Source: Candidatus Methylomirabilota bacterium (lineage in GTDB: Bacteria; Methylomirabilota; Methylomirabilia; Methylomirabilales; CSP1-5). From it: a DNA stretch of 13,499 nucleotides. The DNA lies in contig JAHFDE010000049.1 in assembly GCA_023249165.1 (NCBI GenBank), positions 1 to 13,499 of the forward strand. Direction: 5' to 3'. This document shows, piece by piece, positions 1 to 5,940 of the stretch. Positions within the stretch are counted from its first letter, which is position 1. Every line of letters begins with the position of its first letter. The translations under genes and the position numbers were made by a program. The notes under the pieces were generated by a model. It was not told where the DNA came from. It ran no database searches and was given only the letters and a program-made list of their open reading frames with translations.

Positions 1-96
1 CACGTGGGTGTAGCGCTCTAATGACCACGTTCCGGTTAACGGCCTCTGCGGAGTCAAGCGCGTCTCTGAGGGCTTTGGCGCGATGCGGCGGCGACC

Positions 97-126
97 TTGA
101 CACACTCCGCCGCCCCATGTTAGCTT
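97..126 (+). promoter_or_regulatory. Candidate sigma70-type promoter upstream of icd
   Basis: A perfect -35 hexamer TTGACA lies at 97-102. Eighteen bases downstream is TAGCTT (121-126), which keeps the first, second and last positions of the -10 consensus. A start near base 133 would give a leader of roughly 110 nt before icd. The -10 is poor, so this is a weak call resting mainly on the perfect -35. Confidence 0.3.
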
Positions 127-128
127 TA

Positions 129-150
129 GCTTCGCTGCTTTAGCGGAAGC
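129..150 (+). other. Small hairpin in the icd leader
   Basis: GCTTCGCT (129-136) can pair with AGCGGAAGC (142-150), with one bulged G and a 5-nt loop. No T-run follows, so it is not a terminator by itself. If the candidate promoter at 97-126 is used, the hairpin would lie at the very 5' end of the icd mRNA. Confidence 0.25.
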
Positions 151-190
151 CTGCCAACAAGAAGGGCGGACGGCGCTGACGGTTTCAGTT

Positions 191-211
191 GGGCGATCGT
201 CGCCCCGTTTT
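191..211 (+). terminator. Terminator-like hairpin in the icd leader
   Basis: GGGCGA (191-196) and TCGCCC (200-205) form a perfect 6-bp GC-rich stem around the 3-nt loop TCG, followed by CG and then TTTT (208-211). It ends about 20 nt before the icd Shine-Dalgarno sequence. It could be the terminator of a gene left of the window, or an attenuator in the icd leader. The T-run is short and offset by two bases, so strength is doubtful. Confidence 0.35.
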
Positions 212-240
212 CGCGTTCCGAGCGCATAACGGAGGAGGCA

Positions 241-1488
241 ATGGCGAGCAAGGGACAGCCTGAACGCCCTATGGCGGGGCACCGGATCCAGTTCAAGGAT
301 GGGCGTCTCCAGGTTCCCGATGACCCCCTCATTCCCTTCATCGAGGGGGACGGGACCGGCCCCGACATCTGGCGGGCGAGTGTGCGGGTCATCGACGCCG
401 CCGTCGCGAAAGCCTTCGGCGGCCGCAAGCGAATCGTGTGGAAGGAGATTTTGGCCGGCGAGAAGGCGTTTCAGCAGACCGGGGAGTGGCTCCCGCAGGC
501 CACGGTGGAGGCCATCCGGGAGCACGTGGTCGCCATCAAGGGGCCGCTGACCACGCCGGTGGGGGGCGGCATCCGCAGCCTCAACGTCGCGCTCCGGCAG
601 ATCCTGGATCTGTTCGCCTGTGTCCGGCCGGTCCGCTACTTCAAAGGGACGCCGAGCCCGGTGAAACACCCGGAAAAGATGGACGTGGTGATCTTCCGGG
701 AGAACACCGAGGATGTCTACGCCGGGATCGAGTGGCAGCAGGGCACCCCGGAGGCCCGGAAGGTCATCGCCTTCCTGACCCAGGAGATGGGGGCCAAGCT
801 CCGGCCCGACTCCGGGATCGGGATCAAGCCGATCAGTGTCACCGGCACCAAGCAGCTCGTCCGGATGGCGATTCAGTATGCCCTGGCCCGCAAGCGCAAG
901 AGCGTGACGCTCGTGCACAAGGGCAACATCATGAAGTACACGGAGGGGGCGTTTCGGGACTGGGGCTACGAGCTGGCCCGCGAGGAATTTCCCCACGTCA
1001 CCGTCACGGAGGACGACCTCTGGGCCACATACAAGGGCCGGGCCCCCGAGGGGGTGGTGGTGATCAAGGATCGGATCGCGGACAGCATGTTCCAGCAGAT
1101 CCTCACCCGGACCGACGAGTATGACATCCTCGCGACCCCCAACCTGAACGGGGATTACCTCTCGGACGCCACGGCGGCGCAAGTGGGGGGGCTCGGGATC
1201 GCGCCGGGGGCCAACATCGGCATCCCGACCGCGCTCTTTGAGGCAACCCACGGCACCGCCCCGAAATACGCGGGCCAGGACAAGGTGAACCCCGGGGCGG
1301 TCATCCTCGCCGGGGCCATGATGCTCGAGCACCTCGGCTGGCAGCCGGCGGCCGACCGCATCTACCATGGGCTCGAGCAGTCTATCGAGCAGAAGCGGGT
1401 GACCTATGACTTCGCCCGCCTCATGCAAGGGGCCACCGAGCTGAAGTGCTCCCAGTTTGCAGATGCCATCATCGAAAACATGGGCTAG
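241..1488 (+). CDS. icd: NADP-dependent isocitrate dehydrogenase
   Basis: It oxidatively decarboxylates isocitrate to 2-oxoglutarate with NADP+ in the cytoplasm (TCA cycle). The 415-residue product matches the E. coli Icd length and aligns almost colinearly. It has the GPLTTPVGGGIRSLN substrate loop with Ser113 (the residue phosphorylated by AceK in E. coli), catalytic Tyr160 and Lys227, and metal-binding Asp281, Asp305 and Asp309. The NADP-selective set is Lys342, Tyr343, Val349, Tyr389 and Arg393, so NADP rather than NAD specificity is inferred. GGAGGAGG (231-238) directly precedes the ATG and supports this start over an in-frame ATG at 271. It is the first gene of the cluster, followed after 99 bp by mdh. 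The family assignment is essentially certain. Confidence 0.97.
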   Translation: MASKGQPERPMAGHRIQFKDGRLQVPDDPLIPFIEGDGTGPDIWRASVRVIDAAVAKAFGGRKRIVWKEILAGEKAFQQTGEWLPQATVEAIREHVVAIKGPLTTPVGGGIRSLNVALRQILDLFACVRPVRYFKGTPSPVKHPEKMDVVIFRENTEDVYAGIEWQQGTPEARKVIAFLTQEMGAKLRPDSGIGIKPISVTGTKQLVRMAIQYALARKRKSVTLVHKGNIMKYTEGAFRDWGYELAREEFPHVTVTEDDLWATYKGRAPEGVVVIKDRIADSMFQQILTRTDEYDILATPNLNGDYLSDATAAQVGGLGIAPGANIGIPTALFEATHGTAPKYAGQDKVNPGAVILAGAMMLEHLGWQPAADRIYHGLEQSIEQKRVTYDFARLMQGATELKCSQFADAIIENMG

Positions 1489-1491
1489 AGC

Positions 1492-1573
1492 GTCCGATGT
1501 CCGCAGTCCGATGTCCGACGTCGGGATCAGATCCGTGACTTTGACTTCGGACGCCGGACTTCGGACGTTGGAC
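1492..1573. repeat. 82-bp inverted repeat of 7-bp units between icd and mdh
   Basis: The left arm (1492-1522) is about 4.4 tandem copies of a degenerate 7-mer GTCCGAN. The right arm (1543-1573) is the same kind of array in inverted orientation. The arms match at 25 of 31 positions, and 28 of 31 can pair in RNA if G-U is allowed. They enclose a 20-nt loop (1523-1542). No T-run follows, so it does not look like a terminator. It starts four bases after the icd stop and ends just before the mdh Shine-Dalgarno sequence (GAGGGGGA, 1577-1584). Heptanucleotide tandem repeats (STRR) are known from cyanobacteria; a relation here is not shown. Confidence 0.85.
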
Positions 1574-1587
1574 TGTGAGGGGGAATC

Positions 1588-2514
1588 ATGCGGCCAAAGG
1601 TGACTGTGGTAGGGGCGGGGAACGTCGGGGCCTCGGTGGCCCAGTACACCGTTGAGCGGGAGCTGGCGGATGTGGTCCTCGTGGATATCGTCGAGGGGCT
1701 CCCGCAGGGCAAGGCCCTCGATCTGCTACAAACCGGACCGATCCACCGGTACGACGCTCGCTTGAGCGGGAGCAACGAGTATAATCCGACGGCGGGTTCC
1801 GATATTGTCGTCATCACCGCTGGCCTTGCGCGCAAACCGGGGATGACGCGGGATGATCTCCTCTTCAAGAATGCCGAGATTGTGGGGGCAGTGGTCGATC
1901 AGGTGGCCCCGCGCTCCCCCAATGCGATCCTCATCGTCGTCTCCAATCCGCTGGACGCCATGACCTATCTGACCTGGAAGCGGAGCGGCTTCCCGAAGGA
2001 GCGGGTCGTCGGGATGGCAGGGATCCTCGACTCCGCGCGCTTCCGGACCTTCATTGCCATGGAGCTCGAGGTCTCTGTGGAGAATGTGTCTGCCTTTGTC
2101 CTCGGCGGGCATGGGGACACCATGGTTCCACTGCCGCGCTACTCGACGGTCGCGGGGATCCCGATCACCGAGCTTCTGCGCAAGGAGCGGATCGATGCCA
2201 TCGTCCAGCGGACACGCGACGGGGGCGCAGAGATTGTCAACCTCCTGAAGACCGGCGGGGCCTTTTATGCCCCCGGAGCCGCGGTTACGGAAATGATCGA
2301 GGCGATCCTGAAGGACAAGAAGAAGATCCTTCCCTGCTGTGCCCACCTGAACGGCGAGTACGGTGTGAAGGGGCTCTTCGTGGGGGTCCCCGTCAAGCTC
2401 GGTCGGGGCGGCATCGAGCAGATCATCGAGATCAGCTTGACCCCCGAGGAGCAAACGGCCCTTGATAAATCGGCCGCCGCCGTTCGCGAGCTGGTGGAGA
2501 AATTGAAACTGTAG
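1588..2514 (+). CDS. mdh: Malate dehydrogenase, NAD-dependent (LDH-like type)
   Basis: It interconverts malate and oxaloacetate with NAD in the cytoplasm. The 308-residue product is the usual length for the LDH-like tetrameric MDH class. The Rossmann motif GAGNVG is at residues 9-14. Asp33 at the end of the second strand indicates NAD rather than NADP. Substrate-binding Arg82 and Arg88 lie in the mobile loop (ARKPGMTRDD), with Asn120, Asp148, Arg151 and catalytic His175 (GGHGDTMVP). Arg82, where lactate dehydrogenases carry Gln, supports malate as substrate. The ATG follows the purine-rich GAGGGGGA. The gap to icd holds the heptamer hairpin, and frdA begins 30 bp downstream, so co-transcription with both is likely. 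Confidence 0.96.
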   Translation: MRPKVTVVGAGNVGASVAQYTVERELADVVLVDIVEGLPQGKALDLLQTGPIHRYDARLSGSNEYNPTAGSDIVVITAGLARKPGMTRDDLLFKNAEIVGAVVDQVAPRSPNAILIVVSNPLDAMTYLTWKRSGFPKERVVGMAGILDSARFRTFIAMELEVSVENVSAFVLGGHGDTMVPLPRYSTVAGIPITELLRKERIDAIVQRTRDGGAEIVNLLKTGGAFYAPGAAVTEMIEAILKDKKKILPCCAHLNGEYGVKGLFVGVPVKLGRGGIEQIIEISLTPEEQTALDKSAAAVRELVEKLKL

Positions 2515-2544
2515 AGAGACTCTGGACGGCCGGTGAGGGGACGT

Positions 2545-4284
2545 ATGGCGCTGGTGCATGATGTACTGATCATCGGGGGTGGGGGAGCGGGGTTGCGCGC
2601 CGCGATCGCGGCGGCCGAGCTGGATCCGCGGCTTGACATCGCCGTTGTCTCCAAGGTCTACCCGATGCGGAGCCACACGGTGTCCGCCGAGGGCGGAGCG
2701 GCGGCGGTCATCAAGCCGGGAGACAGCCTGGATGCCCATGCCTACGACACCATTTCGGGGGGCGACTGGCTCTCTGACCAGGATGCCGTGGAGGCCTTCG
2801 TCAGGGAAGCCCCCGCCGAGATGCTGCAGCTCGAGCACTGGGGCTGCCCCTGGAGCCGGGAGCCGGATGGCCATGTGGCCGTTCGCCCCTTCGGGGGGAT
2901 GAAGCTCGAACGCACCTGGTTCGCCGCCGATAAGACGGGCTTTCACATGCTCCACGCCCTGTTTCAGACCACGCTGAAGTACGACAGCATTCGACGGTAC
3001 GATGAATGGTTTGTGACCAAGATCCTGGTGGATGAGGGTCGCTGCCAGGGCGTAGTAGCCATTGAGGTGGCCACGGGAAGGATCCAGGCCGTCCTGGCGA
3101 AAGCGGTCATCCTCTGCACGGGGGGCTGCGGCAAAGTCTTCCCGTACACCACGAACGCCAGCATCAAGAACGGCGATGGCATGGCGCTCGCCTACCGCGC
3201 AGGCGCGCCGCTCAAGGATATGGAGTTTGTCCAGTACCATCCCACGGGGCTTCCCTTTACCGGCATCCTGATCACCGAGGCGACACGCTCCGAGGGTGGA
3301 TGGCTGCTGAACAAAGATGGGTACCGGTATCTCCAGGATTACGACCTGGGCAAACCCGAGCCCAAACCGGTGTTTCGCTCCATGGAGCTGGGCCCCCGCG
3401 ACCGGTTGTCGCAGGCCTTCGTCAAAGAGCAGGAGAAGGGGCGCACGCTCGTCGGGCCGTATGGGCATTATGTCCATCTGGACATCCGCCATCTCGGACA
3501 GAAGTTGATCGACAAGAAGCTTCCTTTCGTTCGGGAACTCTGCCTCAAGTATGAGAATATCGATCCGGTGAAAGAGATGATTCCCGTCCGGCCGGTTGTC
3601 CATTACATGATGGGAGGAATACACACGGACATCCACGGAGCCACATCCCTGGCCGGGCTCTTTGCTGCGGGCGAGGTTGCGTGCGTGAGCATCAACGGTG
3701 CCAATCGGTTGGGGTCAAACTCGCTCACGGAGCTTTTGGTCTTCGGGGCGCGGGCCGGCACGGCTGCCGCGGCCTTTGCCTCCCAACAGAGAAAGCCGAG
3801 CCCGTCGGTCTTGGCCCAGGCCCAAGACGAAGAGAGGCGGCTGGGGGAGAGGTTCCTCCGCAAGACCGGCGGAACGGAAAAAGTTGCCGCCTTGCGCGCC
3901 GAGATGCAGAAGACCATGGAAGAAAGTGCGGGCATCTACCGGACAGCTTCCGTCCTCGAAGAGGCGGCCCGGAAGCTCCGAAAACTGCAAGAGAGATTCC
4001 ACGACGTGTCGCTGGAGGATCGCAGCTACACCTTCAACACCGAATTGATCGCGGTCCTGGAGCTTTCGTATATGCTGGATGTGGCCGAGGCTATCGTCCA
4101 CTCGGCCTTGCAGCGCAGGGAATCGCGTGGCTCGCACCAACGCACCGATTACCCGAAGAGAGATGACACCCAGTTTCTTGCGCACTCTCTGGCCACCCGT
4201 GGAGAAAATGGCTCTCCTCGGATTGAGTACCTTTCGGTCACGATCACCCGTTGGCCGCCAGCCCAACGGGTCTATGGGAGGTAA
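2545..4284 (+). CDS. frdA: Fumarate reductase/succinate dehydrogenase flavoprotein subunit (FrdA type)
   Basis: This is the FAD-containing catalytic subunit interconverting succinate and fumarate on the cytoplasmic face of the membrane complex. The FAD dinucleotide motif GGGGAGLRAA is at residues 11-20. The covalent-FAD histidine is His44 (RSHTVSAEGG), the same number as in E. coli FrdA. Active-site residues are His232, Glu245, Arg285, His353 and Arg388. The stretch HWGCPWSREPDG followed by PFGGMKLERTWFAADKTGFH, and the RVYGR C-terminus, follow E. coli FrdA rather than the longer SdhA form. Length is 579 aa. The ATG at 2545, preceded by GAGGGG (2535-2540), is preferred to an upstream in-frame GTG at 2533 that would overlap that Shine-Dalgarno sequence. 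frdB starts four bases after the stop. Physiological direction cannot be read from sequence; the TCA context suggests succinate oxidation. Confidence 0.95.
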   Translation: MALVHDVLIIGGGGAGLRAAIAAAELDPRLDIAVVSKVYPMRSHTVSAEGGAAAVIKPGDSLDAHAYDTISGGDWLSDQDAVEAFVREAPAEMLQLEHWGCPWSREPDGHVAVRPFGGMKLERTWFAADKTGFHMLHALFQTTLKYDSIRRYDEWFVTKILVDEGRCQGVVAIEVATGRIQAVLAKAVILCTGGCGKVFPYTTNASIKNGDGMALAYRAGAPLKDMEFVQYHPTGLPFTGILITEATRSEGGWLLNKDGYRYLQDYDLGKPEPKPVFRSMELGPRDRLSQAFVKEQEKGRTLVGPYGHYVHLDIRHLGQKLIDKKLPFVRELCLKYENIDPVKEMIPVRPVVHYMMGGIHTDIHGATSLAGLFAAGEVACVSINGANRLGSNSLTELLVFGARAGTAAAAFASQQRKPSPSVLAQAQDEERRLGERFLRKTGGTEKVAALRAEMQKTMEESAGIYRTASVLEEAARKLRKLQERFHDVSLEDRSYTFNTELIAVLELSYMLDVAEAIVHSALQRRESRGSHQRTDYPKRDDTQFLAHSLATRGENGSPRIEYLSVTITRWPPAQRVYGR

Positions 4285-4288
4285 GGCT

Positions 4289-5029
4289 ATGCCTCCGAGC
4301 GTGACGCTCGCCGTTACGCGCTATCGCCCGGAACAAGAGTCCGAGCCCACCCTCCAGACCTATGAGGTCCCCTTTCGAAAGGACTGGGTGGTCCTGGATG
4401 CGTTGAACTACATCAAGGACAACCTGGATGGGTCTCTCTCCTTCCGCTGGTCATGTCGGATGGGCGTCTGCGGCAGTTGCGGGATGATGGTCAACGGATC
4501 ACCCAAACTCACCTGCGCGGCCTTCCTTTCTGATTACCTCCCCGGCCCCATCCGGGTGGAGCCGCTGAACTATTTCCCCATCATCCGCGATCTCGTAGTG
4601 GACATGACCGACTTTATGCACAAGCTCAAGAAGGTGAAACCCTGGATCATCCGCGCACAGGAGAAGCCGCTGGCGGACGGCGAGTACCTCCAGACCCCCG
4701 ACCAACTCGAGATGTATAAGCAGTTCAGTATGTGCATCAACTGCATGCTCTGTTACTCTGCCTGCCCCGTCTACGGATTGGAGCAGAGCTTCATCGGTCC
4801 GGCGGCCATCGCGCTGGCCCAGCGCTACAACCTGGACTCGCGGGATGAGGCGGCGCGGGAGCGGCTTGAGATTCTTTCTGAGCACGACGGCATGTGGCAG
4901 TGTACCTTCGTGGGCGAATGTTCGAAGGTGTGCCCCAAGAACGTGGATCCGGCGGGGGCCATCCAGCAGCTCAAGCTTGTCGGCGCGGTCGACTGGTTTA
5001 GATTCCTCCTCCCGTGGGGGACGAGATGA
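4289..5029 (+). CDS. frdB: Fumarate reductase/succinate dehydrogenase iron-sulfur subunit (FrdB type)
   Basis: It carries electrons between the flavoprotein and the membrane quinone site. The N-terminal ferredoxin domain binds [2Fe-2S] through Cys56, Cys61, Cys64 and Cys76. The C-terminal domain has CxxCxxCxxxCP (Cys149, 152, 155, 159) plus Cys205, Cys211 and Cys215, the ligand set for one [4Fe-4S] and one [3Fe-4S] cluster. The 246-aa length and the phrases CGSCGMMVN, FIGPAAI and WxCTFVG closely follow E. coli FrdB (244 aa). GGGAGG (4276-4281) lies 7 nt before the ATG and decides this start. A much longer in-frame extension into frdA has no family support. The stop overlaps the frdC start as ATGA. 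Confidence 0.95.
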   Translation: MPPSVTLAVTRYRPEQESEPTLQTYEVPFRKDWVVLDALNYIKDNLDGSLSFRWSCRMGVCGSCGMMVNGSPKLTCAAFLSDYLPGPIRVEPLNYFPIIRDLVVDMTDFMHKLKKVKPWIIRAQEKPLADGEYLQTPDQLEMYKQFSMCINCMLCYSACPVYGLEQSFIGPAAIALAQRYNLDSRDEAARERLEILSEHDGMWQCTFVGECSKVCPKNVDPAGAIQQLKLVGAVDWFRFLLPWGTR

Positions 5030-5442
5030 GTCCCGGAACGCAGTACACCCCATATCATCCCAAGTGGTACCGGCGCCGGATGTCGGTCTGGTGGTGGTTG
5101 CAGAACCGGTCCTACGTCTATTTCGTTCTTCGGGAACTCACGAGCGTCTTTGTGGGCCTCTGCGCCCTCCTCTTGCTGTGGCACCTCCGAGCCCTGGTGC
5201 AAGGCCCGGAGGCGCACGCGCACTTCCTCGCCCAGATGCGAAGACCCTTCTTCGTCGGCCTCAACGGCGTCGGTCTGCTTTTCATCCTCTTCCATACCAT
5301 TACGTGGTTCAACCTTACGCCCAAGGCGATGGTCGTGCGCTTGGGGGGGAAGCGGGTGCCCGATTGGACCATCGCCGGCCTGAATTACGTCGCCTGGGTG
5401 CTGCTCTCCGTGGCCGTGGCCGTCGTCTTGCTGCGAGGATAA
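5026..5442 (+). CDS. frdC: Fumarate reductase membrane anchor subunit C (FrdC type)
   Basis: The 138-aa hydrophobic product has three predicted membrane helices (about residues 33-57, 76-96 and 116-136). It resembles E. coli FrdC: a Tyr/Trp-rich N-terminus, then LREL with Arg36-Glu37 matching the Arg28-Glu29 pair of the quinol site, and FHTITWFNLTPKA (His90, Trp94) matching LHTKTWFELAPKA. With FrdD it anchors FrdAB and forms the quinone site. FrdC/D anchors of this class bind no haem b, and no haem-ligand pattern is apparent. The ATG overlaps the frdB stop (ATGA, 5026-5029) with GGGGGA just upstream, giving translational coupling. An in-frame GTG at 5014 is a less likely start. Confidence 0.9.
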   Translation: MSPGTQYTPYHPKWYRRRMSVWWWLQNRSYVYFVLRELTSVFVGLCALLLLWHLRALVQGPEAHAHFLAQMRRPFFVGLNGVGLLFILFHTITWFNLTPKAMVVRLGGKRVPDWTIAGLNYVAWVLLSVAVAVVLLRG

Positions 5443-5445
5443 GCA

Positions 5446-5793
5446 ATGCGACCCATCACACCGTTTCTGTGGACCTTGTTTGGGGCAGGGGGGACGATCG
5501 CAGCACTGCTCTTCCCCGTCCATCTCGTGCTGAGCGGGTTGGCCTTTCCGTTGGGGGCGCTGGAAGCCCCCAGCTACGATGTCCTGTACGGCCTGGTGCG
5601 GCATCCCGTCACACGGCTGTATCTCTTGGTCGTCATTACCCTTCCGCTGTTCCACTGGGCCCATCGGTTCCGCTATACGCTCTACGATGTCCTGCAGTTG
5701 AAACACCTCTATCGCCTCATCGCGGTGCTGTGCTACAGTGCCGCCCTTCTCGGAAGCGCCGTAGCGGCCTACACGGTGTGGCGTATTCCCTAG
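5446..5793 (+). CDS. frdD: Fumarate reductase membrane anchor subunit D (FrdD type)
   Basis: The second small membrane anchor of the complex has 115 residues and three predicted helices (about 8-39, 56-76 and 87-112). The N-terminal FLWTLFGAGG corresponds to VFWGLFGAGG in E. coli FrdD. PLFHWAHRFRYTLYD (residues 67-81) corresponds to PLWCGLHRMHHAMHD, keeping the His-Arg pair (His73-Arg74). It starts 3 bp after the frdC stop with GAGGA (5435-5439) as the Shine-Dalgarno sequence, completing an A-B-C-D order identical to the E. coli operon. Its TAG stop codon (5791-5793) is the first three bases of a repeated 15-mer that recurs at the sucD stop. Confidence 0.9.
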   Translation: MRPITPFLWTLFGAGGTIAALLFPVHLVLSGLAFPLGALEAPSYDVLYGLVRHPVTRLYLLVVITLPLFHWAHRFRYTLYDVLQLKHLYRLIAVLCYSAALLGSAVAAYTVWRIP

Positions 5794-5851
5794 TGCCGTT
5801 CCAACGCTTCTCCCTGAGACAGAGATGTGCGATGATAGGACTGGAACGGAC
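5791..5851. repeat. Short palindromic repeat copy at the frdD stop codon
   Basis: TAGTGCCGTTCCAAC (5791-5805) is identical to the left end of the element at 12210-12347, and both begin exactly on the stop codon of the upstream gene. An inverted CCGTTCCA core, TGGAACGG, lies at 5842-5849, so about 60 bp could fold as a stem with a 38-nt loop. A compact hairpin ACGGAC-CCT-GTCCGT follows at 5846-5860. The right end is more divergent than in the other copy, consistent with decay or with a shorter family member. Confidence 0.65.
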
Positions 5852-5862
5852 CCTGTCCGTGT

Positions 5863-5892
5863 TCAATGCCCCGCTACCTCGATGGGCATTGA
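5863..5892 (+). other. Hairpin upstream of the acnA promoter candidate
   Basis: TCAATGCCC (5863-5871) and GGGCATTGA (5884-5892) form a perfect 9-bp stem with a 12-nt loop. The following bases are CGACGTATAATAATA, without a T-run, so this is not an intrinsic terminator of the usual kind. Its position just upstream of the TATAAT box would suit an operator or mRNA 3'-end stabiliser. The role is unknown. Confidence 0.5.
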
Positions 5893-5897
5893 CGACG

Positions 5898-5903
5898 TAT
5901 AAT
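5898..5903 (+). promoter_or_regulatory. Candidate -10 element for acnA-ndh
   Basis: A perfect TATAAT sits in an AT-rich patch within otherwise GC-rich DNA, 37 bp before the acnA start codon. No acceptable -35 hexamer is seen 16-18 bp upstream, and no extended -10 TG is present, so the promoter may need an activator or be recognised differently. Its position after the repeat at the frdD end suggests acnA-ndh is a separate transcription unit. Confidence 0.4.
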
Positions 5904-5940
5904 AATATATGCAGGGCGTAATGGCAGGGGAGGACCGGCG

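Noticed and set aside
21..143. Forty-codon frame upstream of icd
   Set aside because: No Shine-Dalgarno sequence, no recognisable similarity, and it runs through the TTGACA promoter candidate.
1492..1573. CRISPR-like array
   Set aside because: The repeats are 7-bp, contiguous and inverted about a centre, with no spacers of regular length.
2533..2544. GTG start for frdA at 2533
   Set aside because: It would consume the GAGGGG that serves ATG 2545, and the extra residues precede the usual short N-terminus before the FAD motif.
1726..3636. A 636-codon open frame on the - strand opposite mdh and frdA
   Set aside because: It lies wholly opposite two well-conserved genes, has no recognisable family motifs, and is typical of antisense frames produced by GC-rich codon bias.
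4079..4288. Longer N-terminus for frdB extending into frdA
   Set aside because: The extension has no counterpart in FrdB proteins, overlaps conserved frdA sequence, and the ATG at 4289 has a good Shine-Dalgarno sequence and gives the family length.
5863..5892. Intrinsic terminator after frdD
   Set aside because: The stem is good but it is followed by CGACG and an AT mixture rather than a T-run, so it is listed only as a hairpin.
4845..5921. A 358-codon + strand frame across frdB, frdC and frdD
   Set aside because: It is out of frame with three recognisable proteins and its translation is low-complexity Arg/Pro/Ser-rich, as expected of a shadow frame.
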